A DNA stretch of 64,000 nt from Laburnicola sp. R22_1. Its lineage: Eukaryota > Ascomycota > Dothideomycetes > Pleosporales > Didymosphaeriaceae. Below the pieces are notes generated by a model. That model was given only the letters and a program-made list of their open reading frames with translations. It was not told the DNA's origin and searched no databases. The translations under genes and the position numbers were made by a program. The stretch lies in assembly GCA_014281115.1 (NCBI GenBank), contig JACONQ010000007.1, forward strand, positions 2,790,001 to 2,854,000, read 5' to 3'. Shown piece after piece: positions 46,668 to 57,105 of the stretch (positions within the stretch are counted from its first letter, which is position 1; each line of letters begins with the position of its first letter).

Positions 46668-47988
46668 ATGGATAACTCAGACTATCAAAATCTCCTCCGG
46701 CAGCTTATGTCGCAACAACAACAACAGCAACAACAGCAGCTGCAGCAGCTCCAACAGTTGCAGCGGCTCCAGCAGCAGCTGCAGCCGCAACAGCAACAGC
46801 AAATGCAAATGCAGCAACCGCTCTTAAATGCGCAACAGTAGTAAGGGCTCGAAATGCAAATACTGCGCACGTGCTAATTCCCGCGATCTAGCCCACCGTC
46901 GCTCCCTATGCAGCAGAACCAGTCCAATCAGAGAGATGCTCTCGGGAGCACAATGGCGCAAATGGGCCTCCTTGCAGCGCAAATGCAAGCCACAGAGATC
47001 ACCAAAGGCACGAGCAAGGGCCCTCTCCATGGTAAGTCTTCTTACTTCTAAATTCTTGATCTTCCCTAACCTAGAAGTAGATTGGCCAGATCAAGAGTGT
47101 CTCGATTATTTGGTCGCCTTCGATAAATACGTCAAGGCATTTCAGAAGAATCCATGTGCTCGGACAGTGCCGCCGGTCAATGATTTCCCATCGGATCTCC
47201 GGATAGAGCTACTGTATTACCGCTCCGAGTACATGGCACAAGAGACGCGCAGGCTATTTCACCTGTACGACCAGTTGATGTCGGCCTACGACATCAATCA
47301 CGCGAGGACAACGCTGCCGCCTGCCCCGGCGGAACACAGCGGACAGACTCAGCGAAAGCCATACCAGCAACAGCAACAGCAGGGCTTGCCACTGCAGAGC
47401 CTCCAACAGCAGGGGTTCCAGCAGCTGGATCCGCTGGATCCTACAAACCCGCTGGCTGGTTCGAGGTGGAACCCTAATCGACAAAACCAGCCAGCTCAGC
47501 GCAACACTCCAGCAGGCACGCAGGGCCACCCATCCTACCAGCTGGATCCTACAAACCCGCTGGCTGGTTCGAGGTGGAACCCTAATCGACAAAACCAGCC
47601 AGCTCAGCACAACACTCCAGCAGGCACGCAGGGCCACCCATCCTACCAGCTGGATCCTATAAACCCGCTGGCTGGTTCGAGGTGGAACCCTAATCGACAA
47701 AACCAGCCAGCTCAGCACAACACTGCAGCAGGCGCGCAGGGCCGCGGTGGGCAGCAGCAACAAGATGGCCAGCAGCAACGACAAGGCCAGCAGCAACGAC
47801 AAGGCCAGCAACGACAAGGCCAGAAGCAACGACAAGGCCAGCAAGGCAAAACTGCACCCACTGGTTCGACTATGTCGGACGCAGAGTTTTACCGTCGCTT
47901 AAAGAATCAAGAGTTCATCCCAGAGGAGGATTACGCTGCGCATACCAGTCGCGGGCAACGCGCACCCAGGGCTTCCAACGTAGCGTAG
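46668..47988 (+). pseudogene. N-terminal part of a poly-Gln gene split by a hAT element
   Basis: Three exons (46668-46840, 46892-47031, 47075-47988) read 408 aa, ending at a TAG inside the transposon; host sequence stops at 47966. The N-terminus is MDNSDYQNLLRQLMSQQ followed by a poly-Gln tract. The middle is globular: VDWPDQECLDYLVAFDKYVK, DFPSDLRIELLYYRSEYM and ETRRLFHLYDQLMSAYDI. Three 36-residue repeats (LDPTNPLAGSRWNPNRQNQP and neighbours) and a Gln/Gly/Arg tail (QQRQGQQ) follow, then TMSDAEFYRRLKNQEFIPEE. Intron 1 uses GTAAGG after CAGTA. The reading frame resumes, in the same phase, at 51093 behind the element. A function is not recognisable; Gln-rich architecture is common in transcription or RNA regulators. 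Confidence 0.8.
47434..47757 (+). repeat. In-frame 108-bp tandem repeat, three copies
   Basis: Units start with CTGGATCCTACAAACCCGCT-like sequence at 47434, 47542 and 47650, exactly 108 bp apart, and encode 36 residues each. Copies differ at only a few bases in the first 90 bp; the third diverges at its end. Confidence 0.95.
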
Positions 47989-50900
47989 TACGGCGTACAA
48001 CTACGGCCCGTAGCGATCACGTGAGCCGTACGTAATACGCTCTGCCCTGGGCCGTAGCGTAGCGTAGTTTGTATACGTTTTACGCCGTAGTACGGCTGTA
48101 CGGTAGCATCTTTTAGAGATTTTGACGCGTGATTTGGGTGTTTTTAAGTCGCAATTTTAGTGTTTTGGAGAGCTATTTTGGGCTGTTTTTACGCCCTTTT
48201 TGGTGTAGTACGCGCTCGGATCACAAGGACGTCTAACAGGCGTTTATTATAGCAAATTTTGCAGTGCTCCTTTATGCTCCTTTTGCAATAACCTGTTGAC
48301 TTTTGCCCACAATATGCCGCGTAATACACAGTCCCAGGCCTCGCAATCATCTTAAAGTACTCTTAATTATCGCCCACACCATGCCGCTGTGTCAAAAAGG
48401 CTCACTGCCGCCGCCGCCGCCGTTGACGCGCTGCCTTTGTCAGGTGAGTCGTCTCAGTCCCAGTCGCGTAAGGGCACTCCAGGTACTCCAACGCCCGTAC
48501 AAAGGAGCTACGTGTGGCATCCAGAGCTCTGTTCTAGGAAGCTCTTTAACGTCAATTAGCGCTATATTTGGCACGGCAGCTGTCGCCTCGAGCCTGGCCG
48601 TGTTGGGTACCAGGTCCGCCACAAAGGCCAGCTCAAAGGCAAGCGCGATCTGGCTATAATTTGGCGGTATGGAGCTAAGCTAGAGTACCTAGAGGATGAT
48701 ATGGTTAGTAAGAACTCGTACTGGCTTTGCAGGGACTGTCACCTTAATAGAAAGTCCCCTAATTGTTGGAAGGTTAACGGTACAACTCATGTCAAACAAC
48801 ACCTTAAAAAGGTGCACCTAATCAATCCCAACACTAGGTTGCTGCCCGCTGTGGCGACTATACAGCCTAAGAGTCCTTTTGCAGCTGCCGCTGGGGCAAG
48901 ATCTGCTGTATCCTATTTACTGTGGCAAGAAGAGGAGTTACAGAGCGCCTTTGTTGACTGGGTTATTGTGGGGGATCTCAGCTTTAAAATAGCGACTTCA
49001 GCGGCCACCCAGGGCCTTATGACGTGGAATCGAACCGACCTTTTGCGCGCACTGCCAAGCAGCCCCACAACGCTGGCAAAATACATACAAAGCAGTATAG
49101 CGAAGCGAAGGAGAAGGTTATAGAGCTTTTGCGCTTTTCGCAGAGTAAAATTAGCGTAAGTTGCGATATATAGACGTCTCCAAACAATATGAGCTTTCTT
49201 AGAGTTGTCGCTTACTTTGTTAGTAAGATTGTTTTTCTGCTCCAGATCCCTATTAATAAGCGTATTTTTCACAGTAACTCACAGTGATTTAAATGCAAAA
49301 CACCAACAACTCAACCTACTTATTAGCTTTTGCAACCTTTTTAGGGACCATACAGCAGCTGCGCAAGCCTAGCTTATACTCTAGGTAATTAGGGAGTACA
49401 AATTTGAGTCAAAACTCCACTATTTTGTGGGTGACAATGCCAGTAATAACAGCACCAGATTCATCGAGTACCTGCGCGACAAAACTGGCCTCAACGTTGG
49501 AAATCAACACTGTATACGCTGCGCGGGTTATATAATTAACCTGATTGTTAAAGCTCTTATTTACGGCGACAGAGTAAGCAATTTCAAAGCTGAGCTTGCC
49601 TGCGCGTCGCCCCAGGAGCAATATTAATTATACTGGAGGCATGGGGTTGTTAGGAAACTCCACAATTTTGTAAACGTAGTACTGTATGCGTCTCACATAA
49701 ACGTTGTGAGCTTTTCCGTACAATACAACAATCGCTCAACAACAATAACGCGTTATAGACCTTTAGCACCCTTAATTTAATTCAGGACAGCAGGATTAGG
49801 TGGCACAGCGTTTATCTTATGCTATTACGCTGCTATGAGCTTAAGGATCCAATTCAAAAGTTCATACAACGCGCCCGCGATATTAACGGCCTCCCAGAGG
49901 TCCCCAGCGGCAACAACAACAACATTAACGGGCCCCGCAAGTACAACCCTATACATGACTAATTAACAGACAACAATTAGGAGGAGGTCTACACAATTAT
50001 ACAGGTCTTACAAGAGTTTTATAAGATGTGCAAGACTCTAGAGGGTGCCACCAGCGTCAGCAAATTTGGGTCCCTCTGGCAGACAATTATTAACTTACAA
50101 CAACTTTACAAGTCGCTCACTAAGCGCGTACATAAAATTAACAGCTATATACAGTCATCTTATCTCGTCAAAGGTGTTGCGCTTGCGCAGCAGAAGCTTA
50201 ATACATACTTTGTCAAAATTATCATAAATCCAGACCCGTCTCTTTACTATGTGGCCACCGCGTTACACCCACAGCTCCGTATCGCCTAGTTTAAGGACCA
50301 CTAGAAAAGGCACCCTGAGTGGCATCAAAAAGCCAATCGCTCACTGCGCCATATATTTAAGGCGTACATTAACGCCAAAAAGAACAACGTTAAGCTACCT
50401 AGGTCCCCCCCAACATCGCATAAGGTACCTGGGGCTTATAAGGGCAACACGCGGAGGGCTCAAACAATAAGCGTAGATCCCATACTCCTCACTAGTAACA
50501 AGTCTTATAAACGTTATAAGCGTATAATACAGCTTAATAAGTACTTAGACGATCTACAAAGAGACCTCAGCAGCAACAACAAAAAGTTAATACAACTTAT
50601 AGACGACCCACACCATTAGTGGGTTAAAGTAGGCCAAAAACGTTACCCAATCCTCTATAAAATGGCTATGGATCACCTCTCCGTGCCCTGCACGTCCTGC
50701 GATTGTAAGAGGTGTTTTAGCTCCGCCAAACGTACAATTACGTGCGATCGCAATAGTCTTATAGGCTGTACAATTGAGGCCTTACAGTTACAGAGAATTG
50801 GCTGGGTAGAGGGGTTGTTAAAAGCGATCTCACAAGCCTTACAAAGGTGATCTCCAAAAGGGAAGCCTTATTGACGACCTCAACACCAAAAAACGACGAC

Positions 50901-51084
50901 GGATTACCCAATTAGGAAATCCCGCCCTACTACGGGGCGTAGGGGGATTTTACGGAGCGTACTACGGTTACGGACCGTATTTTGACATCTCTGGGGGCTC
51001 CCGTACGTACTGGGCTCTCATACGGGCCGTAGCGTAGAGCGATGGGGGTCCACCGTACCGTACTACGCTACGTTGGAAGCCCTG
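47967..51084. mobile_element. Complete hAT transposon with 8-bp target duplication
   Basis: The element is 3118 bp. Its ends are perfect 27-bp terminal inverted repeats (47967-47993 and 51058-51084), starting CAGGGCTTCCAACGTAG. The flanks carry an identical 8-bp duplication, CGCGCACC, at 47959-47966 and 51085-51092, as expected for hAT. About 150 bp inside each end are dense with CGTAGTACGG- and CCGTAGCG-like subterminal motifs, likely transposase binding sites. The internal sequence is AT-rich and carries a decayed transposase. The insertion lies in the coding sequence of the poly-Gln gene. Confidence 0.97.
48400..50850 (+). pseudogene. Decayed hAT transposase
   Basis: Recognisable pieces appear in order in the plus strand but are broken by many TAA/TAG codons. 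A BED-type zinc finger is at about 48,715-48,815: WLCRDCHLN (C-x2-C) and HVKQHLKKVH (H-x4-H). The RNase H-like core piece HYFVGDNASNN, with the conserved Asp, lies at about 49,420-49,450 and continues as NQHCIRCAGYIINLIVKAL. The C-terminal dimerisation region is at about 50,660-50,820: HLSVPCTSCDCKRCFSSAKR and LIGCTIEALQLQRIGW. The density of TAA/TAG and the local AT richness fit C-to-T decay by repeat-induced point mutation. The protein cannot be functional as read. Confidence 0.9.
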
Positions 51085-51092
51085 CGCGCACC

Positions 51093-51876
51093 GCGGGACA
51101 CGTAATCCCCTTCCCTTTCTTGGGCAGGATCTCCATTCAAGCCGCGCCACGGCTTAGAATGGTATAAAGAGAACAATGTGCCAATGAATTATCCATTGAC
51201 CAAAGAGGGACGCACCAACACAGGAAAACTCAACGACAGCGCTCTGCACCTCAACCCCGATGAGTCTTTGGGTCTTTGTTGTTGGACATACTACCTACCC
51301 AAGTCCAGGCCTTGTCCGTACCAGAAGGTTGCAGGTGCTTGTATGAGGAACCATAACCTCAAGCAGACCCAACTCGATGAGCTGTACACCGAAGGCCGAA
51401 TCACTGGCCAGATCGCCAAGCACATAGTTGAGAAGTGGCAACGCCACCGCCCAGACGACTCCGTGGAAAACCTGGTGATCCGAGATGTTTGGAGCCAGAA
51501 ACTGCAGGCCAAGCAACCCACAAAGATCCTGGCGGCCGAGTTCAAAGCTAGACCCAATCCTACAGGCGCTGCCGGTGGCGCCTGGGATGTAAATCATCTA
51601 GAGCACATCAAAGCCGATACAGCCGCCAAGAATCGACAAGCCGAAGAAGCAAACGAGAAGGTGGAGGCGGTGCCTCCTATCCGACAGACATGCGTCGATA
51701 GGGAAGGCAACATAGAAGAAGAGACGTTTCCGGCGCTTTCGATGAAGAAGCCTCAAGAGCCTCCACCATCTGAGTCGATCAAGGCTGAAGCTGCTCAGCC
51801 GAATGCCTCTCAGCCAACTACGGTACCTGAACCGCCTGACGGTATCGGCATCAGTAAATTACAATTCCTTGGATAG
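51093..51876 (+). pseudogene. C-terminal part of the split poly-Gln gene
   Basis: After the 8-bp duplication the frame set by the 5' part continues (CGC GCA CCG CGG GAC ACG), meets a TAA at 51103-51105, then stays open for 256 codons to 51876. The reading includes SPFKPRHGLEWYKENNVPMN upstream of the first ATG (51178), so this ATG is probably not a true start. A Cys/His-containing block follows: SLGLCCWTYYLPKSRPCPYQ and GACMRNHNLKQTQLDEL, possibly a zinc-binding motif. A charged C-terminal region follows, with ALSMKKPQEPPPSESIKAEA. Together with the 5' part the locus is 663 codons including the TAA. No family is recognised. Confidence 0.75.
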
Positions 51877-52389
51877 TTCCCTATCGTATGAGAAGCCATT
51901 TGGCTTCCACATGAATAAAAAACAAGACCCTTTGGTACTTGTTGCGGTCGTGCCATTTGGTGCTCGAAAGTGCCCGTTGGCCTTTCCTTTTCTTAGTTAC
52001 TAGTAGATAGAATTTAAGCATCACTGGTATCATTCCTCTTTGTGTGACGTGACAGTTTTATTCATCTGCGTGAGTTGTTGCTGATTGCATCCTGACATAA
52101 TCTAATTCTACTGGGTGATAGGTCAGCATGCCTGAACTATGTCGCAATATTGCAAAAGACCTACTTTACTGCAAACGTGTACATAGATGACCAACAAGAA
52201 TGAAAAGGGAGTTTGCACCCTCTGGATCACGATTACTGTCTTTTTTTGTGAGTTGACCAAGTTTCCCCCAGCATCATAAGTCTCCGCTGCTGGCACGCGC
52301 TGGCACCTAGAGCCGTCTTATCGAGTGACTCAAGCATAGTGGACAAATCCGCAATGGTGCCAGTATTATCTATTCGTTCATAGTCGACC

Positions 52390-52455
52390 TTTTCCAACAC
52401 CCCCACAGCTTTCCATAACAGCGTTATACCGTGTACCGAGCGTGCGCGAAGTCTT
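52390..52455 (-). repeat. Dispersed 66-bp repeat, copy 2
   Basis: Inverted relative to the copy at 35947-36013, with three mismatches and one indel. It is bracketed by the 14-bp direct repeat ATAGTCGACCTTTT (52380-52393 and 52463-52476), which overlaps its left end. Confidence 0.85.
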
Positions 52456-52477
52456 GTTCATGATAGTCGACCTTTTA

Positions 52478-52710
52478 CAGAATATGAGGCGGTTGAAGGT
52501 TGGGCAGATGGGCTTCCATTGTCCCCGGTTGTCGACACTGTGGTCTGTTTACCTCTACTAAGCGCTCAGCGCGGTTGAAGGGCGGACGGGCTTCCATTGT
52601 CCCCGGTTGCCGACACTGTAGTCTATTTACCTCTATTGAGGCGTTTCGGATGTTGTGGGCTATTGTTAGTAAAAGGGAATCAGAGTGTGGGTCAACCGCC
52701 TCATATTCTG
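52478..52710. mobile_element. 233-bp MITE-like element with 19-bp terminal inverted repeats
   Basis: The ends are perfect inverted repeats, CAGAATATGAGGCGGTTGA (52478-52496) and its complement (52692-52710). The interior has a 78-bp direct duplication and no coding capacity. A target duplication is not obvious: the flanks read TTTTA on the left and CAGAC on the right. Confidence 0.8.
52510..52665 (+). repeat. 78-bp direct duplication inside the MITE-like element
   Basis: GGGCTTCCATTGTCCCCGGT recurs at 52510 and 52588, and similarity extends through GACACTGTGGTCTGTTTACC. Many differences are C/T or G/A transitions. Confidence 0.85.
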
Positions 52711-53334
52711 CAGACTGAAAGACTCTTTCTGTGTGGTTCTCTCGCTTTTTGCATCCCAATTTTCTGATATGAGGACTGCGGGCGGCTTGATAAGACCTGC
52801 TAAACTGGGTGTGCGCTGGGATGGAAATGAGAGTGGGAGATCAAAAGGTGAAACTGAGATTTCTGGGATCTGTGTGCGCCATGTACAGTACTTGGATAAA
52901 AGTCTAAGTACCGTGTGTTACATCAGGACAAGCATTACCAAAATCAAGTTTTTTTCTAGTGGCTGCATACCTTGGGTAGAAAATTTCACCAGCTGGAAAC
53001 ATAAAGATCACCCCGATCCAGAGTAATAAGCCCAGACTCTAGATCCTCAACTCTTGTCGGATCACTAGCGTGAATGGAGTACACACTGATTTCACACCGA
53101 CGCGTTGGCCTGGCAATCAACCCGGCAATCTGCGAAAACAATTTCATGAGTGAATGCACCATGTCACAACAACCACGACCGCTTATCTGCTCCCCACATC
53201 GATTTCCAACTCTACACTCCATCAACCTCAACTTCCGACGCCGCAATAGCATCTGGTCAATTCACGGTAAGCTATCCCCTCTGTTTAGTATTGTGCCAAA
53301 GTATTAACGCGTCAAGGCTTCTGGAACCTTCAAT

Positions 53335-54174
53335 ATGGCCGCACGCCGCAAAGCGTCCGCGAAATCAAAAGCTGCAAAGCGTAAGCAGAATTTGCGCAAA
53401 GATACGCATACATACCAGGTTCAACATTCGTCCACCGGCCCGTTGGCTTCGCCCGCCGAGAATGTTCGCAGCAAATCACGAGCTGGACTTGGGAATGAAG
53501 TGCCACTCAACCGCCGCGACCTCCTCAGCCAGACCGAGAGCATGAGCAGCGACACCGAGTACTACGACTTCGGGCACATACCCATGCCTTCCGCACCCCT
53601 GGACAATACACGCCCTCGTCCAAAGTTCCCGGCCAATGAGAGAATTATCGAGAAACTACTCGCCATAGTACAAAACAAGCTCTGGTTCCTGCGGAACTAC
53701 TATCTACGAAAAGCCACCGATCTCATCATACAAGGATTGGACAGAAAGGTGACCGAGAGGGAGAAAGCGATGATTCACCAGGCTGCGGACCCCGACCAAC
53801 CACTACCGATCACGCTCCGCGCGCAGGATTGTCTTCGACACATCTTATATTATGTCGTCATCTTAGAAAGGGAAGAGCTTCAGCTGGAAAGCGATCCTGG
53901 AAATGCACGTCTGCGGCAGGAATATGAGACAAACAAACTCAACCGAGATGGCTGCTGGGATAATATGAAGATGGAGCTAGCAGAACAGTTACCGGGTGAC
54001 AAGAAGATGCGCGTGGCGCGCGCCGAAGAGGTTATGCAGAAGGTTTTGGGAATGAAGGATGAAAACAGTGAAGAGGCTCTCGATGCGGTTGAAACGGTGG
54101 ACCAGGACACACAGAGCGATCCTACCGCCGATGGCAGCGACGATGAGTCTACGACAAGTTCTGAGGACTATTAA
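53335..54174 (+). CDS. Orphan-looking hypothetical protein, basic head and acidic tail
   Basis: One exon gives 279 aa. The N-terminus is strongly basic (MAARRKASAKSKAAKRKQNL), a likely nuclear localisation signal. A helical core (about residues 100-235) contains ERIIEKLLAIVQNKLWFLRN, RKVTEREKAMIHQAADPDQP and LRHILYYVVILEREELQLES. The C-terminus is acidic and Ser-rich (DGSDDESTTSSEDY). No catalytic motif or known domain is visible. It stands between small repeats and the spherulin-4-like pair, in the transposon-rich part, and may be lineage-specific. Confidence 0.7.
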   Translation: MAARRKASAKSKAAKRKQNLRKDTHTYQVQHSSTGPLASPAENVRSKSRAGLGNEVPLNRRDLLSQTESMSSDTEYYDFGHIPMPSAPLDNTRPRPKFPANERIIEKLLAIVQNKLWFLRNYYLRKATDLIIQGLDRKVTEREKAMIHQAADPDQPLPITLRAQDCLRHILYYVVILEREELQLESDPGNARLRQEYETNKLNRDGCWDNMKMELAEQLPGDKKMRVARAEEVMQKVLGMKDENSEEALDAVETVDQDTQSDPTADGSDDESTTSSEDY

Positions 54175-54891
54175 CTTCAGCGCGAGCTTTCGGTTTCGCA
54201 AGATGACAACACAATAAGAAATACTTGTTTAGTAATGACGAATATGAGGAGTTTTTCCATTGGTGAAATTGGAGTATTTGCGCATTTGACAAATAGATTT
54301 ACACTTCACGAAAAAGCTTCTCAGGTAGAACCATATTTAGTACACCAGGTGACTGGTACAATGTCCAGGTTTTCGCAAGTTTGGAGGCGCAGTACGTGAG
54401 ATTTACTTGTCAGATATTGCAATACTTCTACATAGAACTCATGCAGGTCACTGTTGTGCTATTAGAATCAGGAGAATTATCTGGGTAGCGATAAATAAAT
54501 ACTCCTCTCTTCGTCTTCAGCTAGTCGCCTGCCATTGCCATTGAGAAAGACAATGGAGGTGGTACTGGCAAGAGCAGACACGCTACCATAGGTACGGTGC
54601 CTAGGAGGAGGAACTGTTAGCATGTCATTTTCAGGACGTTCGGAGTCGTGGATAGGACTTCCATCTCGCGGAATGGAAATAAAAGAAGCGCTAGTAAGCG
54701 GTCTATCAAATTTCGTGCAGTCGCTCTTGTCACCGTCGTCACGTTTGCGGTTCGGTGAATATCCCGGTCACGTGAGAAAGGTCTCAGTCGTCCTGGAAGC
54801 GAGGAATGTAGAATATTCTTCCCACTCCAACCACCTTTTTTCTCCAAAACATAACACGTATGAAACCAGCAACGTCTCCAGACACCTCATT
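54175..54891. other. Upstream region of the spherulin-4-like pair
   Basis: 717 bp. The frame of the next gene stays open back to 54622, but the extra sequence lacks a domain and the ATG at 54892 follows ATT and begins a typical disordered head. Otherwise nothing is recognised. Confidence 0.45.
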
Positions 54892-56058
54892 ATGTCCTCT
54901 GCATATCCTCCTCAGGCATCCTCCGAGAGATTACTCCACCCGCGTAGCGCAAACACGTCACGCGACAAAATCTCAGGTGCAACCAGTTCCCGCAAAAAGC
55001 TCCTGAGTGCAGGCAGCTTCACAGACATACCGCTGCAAACCTACAGCGTCAGCTATCCGCCGAAAAAGCTTCCCTATACAAACCCGCCTCCTGCTTCAGG
55101 ACTCTCCCTCGCAAGTTGGCCAGGACAGCCCAGACAACCGCGAAAGCGGTCGCGCCACGTTGACGAGGATGCGCTTGCGCTCTCCGTGACGATAACACTC
55201 GCGATTCTCCTTCTCATCGGCATCCCGCTTGGCGCCATTCTGCCCCAGAAGTACGTGGTTCAGCTACCCGTCAACGTCCTGATACCATTTTTGTGGCTCC
55301 AGATTCTGGGTCGTGGGATAGGCTGTATAGCGCGTGAGTGAAACCAAACGCGATGCGAACTCAAGCGAATGCTAAATATGTCCCACAGCGTGATCAAACA
55401 CCCATACACAAACTTCACCGTAGTTCTGTCTATCGACCACGGCCCCACCACCAGTGCTTGGCCCTCTGGAGTCTACATCAGGCCCATCAAAAGACTCCAG
55501 ACGCTTCCCAATGTTCAAACCATCGGCTACATCGACACGATCCGCGGTTCGCGCGACGACGAGACGGTGCGCAAGGAGATTGCGACTTACGCGGGCTGGA
55601 ACAATTCCGGCATTGCGATCCACGGCATATATTTCGATCAAACGCCCATCGAGGACGTCGGTGACGCGCGCTCATACCTGAAGAACATCAGCGCGACGGT
55701 GAGGCACTCGGAGGGTTTCCTCGAGCCGAGGTTGGTAGTGCATAATCCGGGGAGCGTTCCTAATATGAACTTGACAAGCTATCATGCCGATGTCACGGTA
55801 ATGTTTGAGGGCGAGTTCAAGAACATGCCGAAGAGGGAAGAGGCGAAGGCAAACCTGAAACTGGTACAGGGCAGGCGGGAGCACTATGCGTACCTCGTCT
55901 ATTCGGTGCCAAATACTACAACTCGAGGCGGTATTAGAAAGATAATCAATGGGGTGAGGAGGGATGTGGGGTGGCTGTTCGTTACGGACCGGTTTGGTGA
56001 TAAGAAGTACGAATGGTTCAGCGATAGATGGGAGGAATTTCTGGATCTGACGTGGTAG
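54892..56058 (+). pseudogene. Spherulin-4-like membrane-anchored protein with a frameshift
   Basis: Two exons (54892-55333, 55389-56058) would give 370 aa if one base were present in the T run at 55288-55292. As written, exon 1 ends early at a TGA near 55341. The family motif (the FVAPDSGSWDRLYSA stretch that matches YPxPGAWxPLY in relatives) is in the shifted frame, and only that frame matches exon 2 through the 55-nt intron. The head is Ser/Pro-rich and followed by one membrane helix (VTITLAILLLIGIPLGAIL). The spherulation-specific family 4 domain follows: HPYTNFTVVLSIDHGP, VQTIGYIDT, GIAIHGIYFDQTP and GWLFVTDRFG near the end. Family members are extracellular or cell-surface and some have glycosidase-like barrels. 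An assembly error is possible, since the lesion is in a homopolymer. Confidence 0.8.
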
Positions 56059-56247
56059 ACTGCAGGAAGTGAAGTAATGAAGTAAAATCTGTCTGAATTG
56101 AGCCATACACTGCAGTTTTGGGTAGTGATGGTAGTTCGTGGGTGCAAGGAAACGTGGCTATTCATCCATTGGTCAGCTTTAACAGGGATCCTGGCAGAAG
56201 TATAAAGCCACCTATGATCCCATCTACATGTGCAAAACCGGTTCGAC

Positions 56248-57105
56248 ATGTCTCTTTCAACCCTGTCATCGAAAGTTCTCTTGCCGTTATATATTTATCC
56301 AGCGCCCGGTGCTTGGGCTCCGCTATTTGAAGCGTAGTACTCCCATCTTATTGTCGTCGGATATCGCTCACTATGTTAGAATTGTATCCAACCCCGGGCT
56401 CGACTTCGTTGTAATTGTGAACCCAAACAACGGACCTGGATCTGAACCATGGTGGCCGAACTCAGACTACGTTCGCGATATTGTTAGGCTTAACATTCAT
56501 CCCAACGTACGAACAGTAGGCTACGTGCATACATCGTACTGCAAGCGGCCCATTGAGCAGGTATTCGCGGACATTGAACAATATGGGACTTGGTCAAAAG
56601 ATGACAAGTTTCCGAACCTAGGCTTGAGCGGTATCTTCTTCGATGAAACGCCCAACGTGTTTTCGAAAGAGGTGCAGGAGTACTTGGACGCTATTACGAC
56701 GAAAGTGAAGGAAGTGAATGGCATCTTGGGCGAGAAGACGGTACGCGCCCTCGCTCTGAGAAAGAATCGTCGTACTGAGTACGACTCCAGGTCATACATA
56801 ATCCGGGGACCTCGATCGACGAGCGCCTCGCTAGCCCAGGCTTGAACATCGCCACCGTAGCCGAAGTGTCATATGCGGAATTCAAGACTACGGAGTATCA
56901 AAAGTGGCTTGCGGCCTCGGCTTTCGAACGCCATCAAACGAGCTACATGATCCATGGAGTACCGGGAGAATTGGTGGATGACTTTATTGAGCGCAGTTTG
57001 CGAGACAAGGCAGGCTACATTTTCGTCACCGAACTTCAGACCGACATTTACCATACTTTCGGCTCAAGATGGGAGACATTCATAGCAACAATGGCACGAT
57101 CATGA
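56248..57105 (+). CDS. Spherulin-4-like protein, second tandem copy
   Basis: Three exons (56248-56333, 56380-56740, 56791-57105) give 253 aa with intact phases. The start ATG (MSLSTLSSKVLLPLYIYPAP) leads directly into the family's first strand, so there is no signal peptide or membrane anchor, unlike the neighbour 189 bp upstream. The domain runs GAWAPLFEAIVSNPGLDFVV, NPNNGPG, NVRTVGYVHTSY, LSGIFFDETP with its acidic pair, then VIHNPGTSIDERLASPGLNI and AGYIFVTELQTDIYHTFGSR. The acidic residues at the strand ends are the expected catalytic positions of this TIM-barrel-like family. Absence of a secretion signal is odd for the family; an unseen upstream exon is possible. Confidence 0.87.

Larger units (their letters stand above)
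51877..53334. other. Gene-free stretch with small repeats
   Basis: About 1.46 kb contain the dispersed-repeat copy (52390-52455) and the 233-bp inverted-repeat element (52478-52710). Two 14-bp direct repeats, ATAGTCGACCTTTT, at 52380 and 52463 bracket the dispersed copy. No protein-coding gene is supported. Confidence 0.65.

Noticed and set aside
51102..51127. 26-nt GT...AG segment that would remove the TAA in the split gene
   Set aside because: It is far below the shortest introns in this window (about 40 nt), lacks room for a branch site, and its removal would break the frame.
51178..51876. Independent gene starting at the ATG at 51178
   Set aside because: Coding-like sequence in the same frame extends upstream of this ATG to the hAT duplication and is in phase with the 5' half of the split gene.
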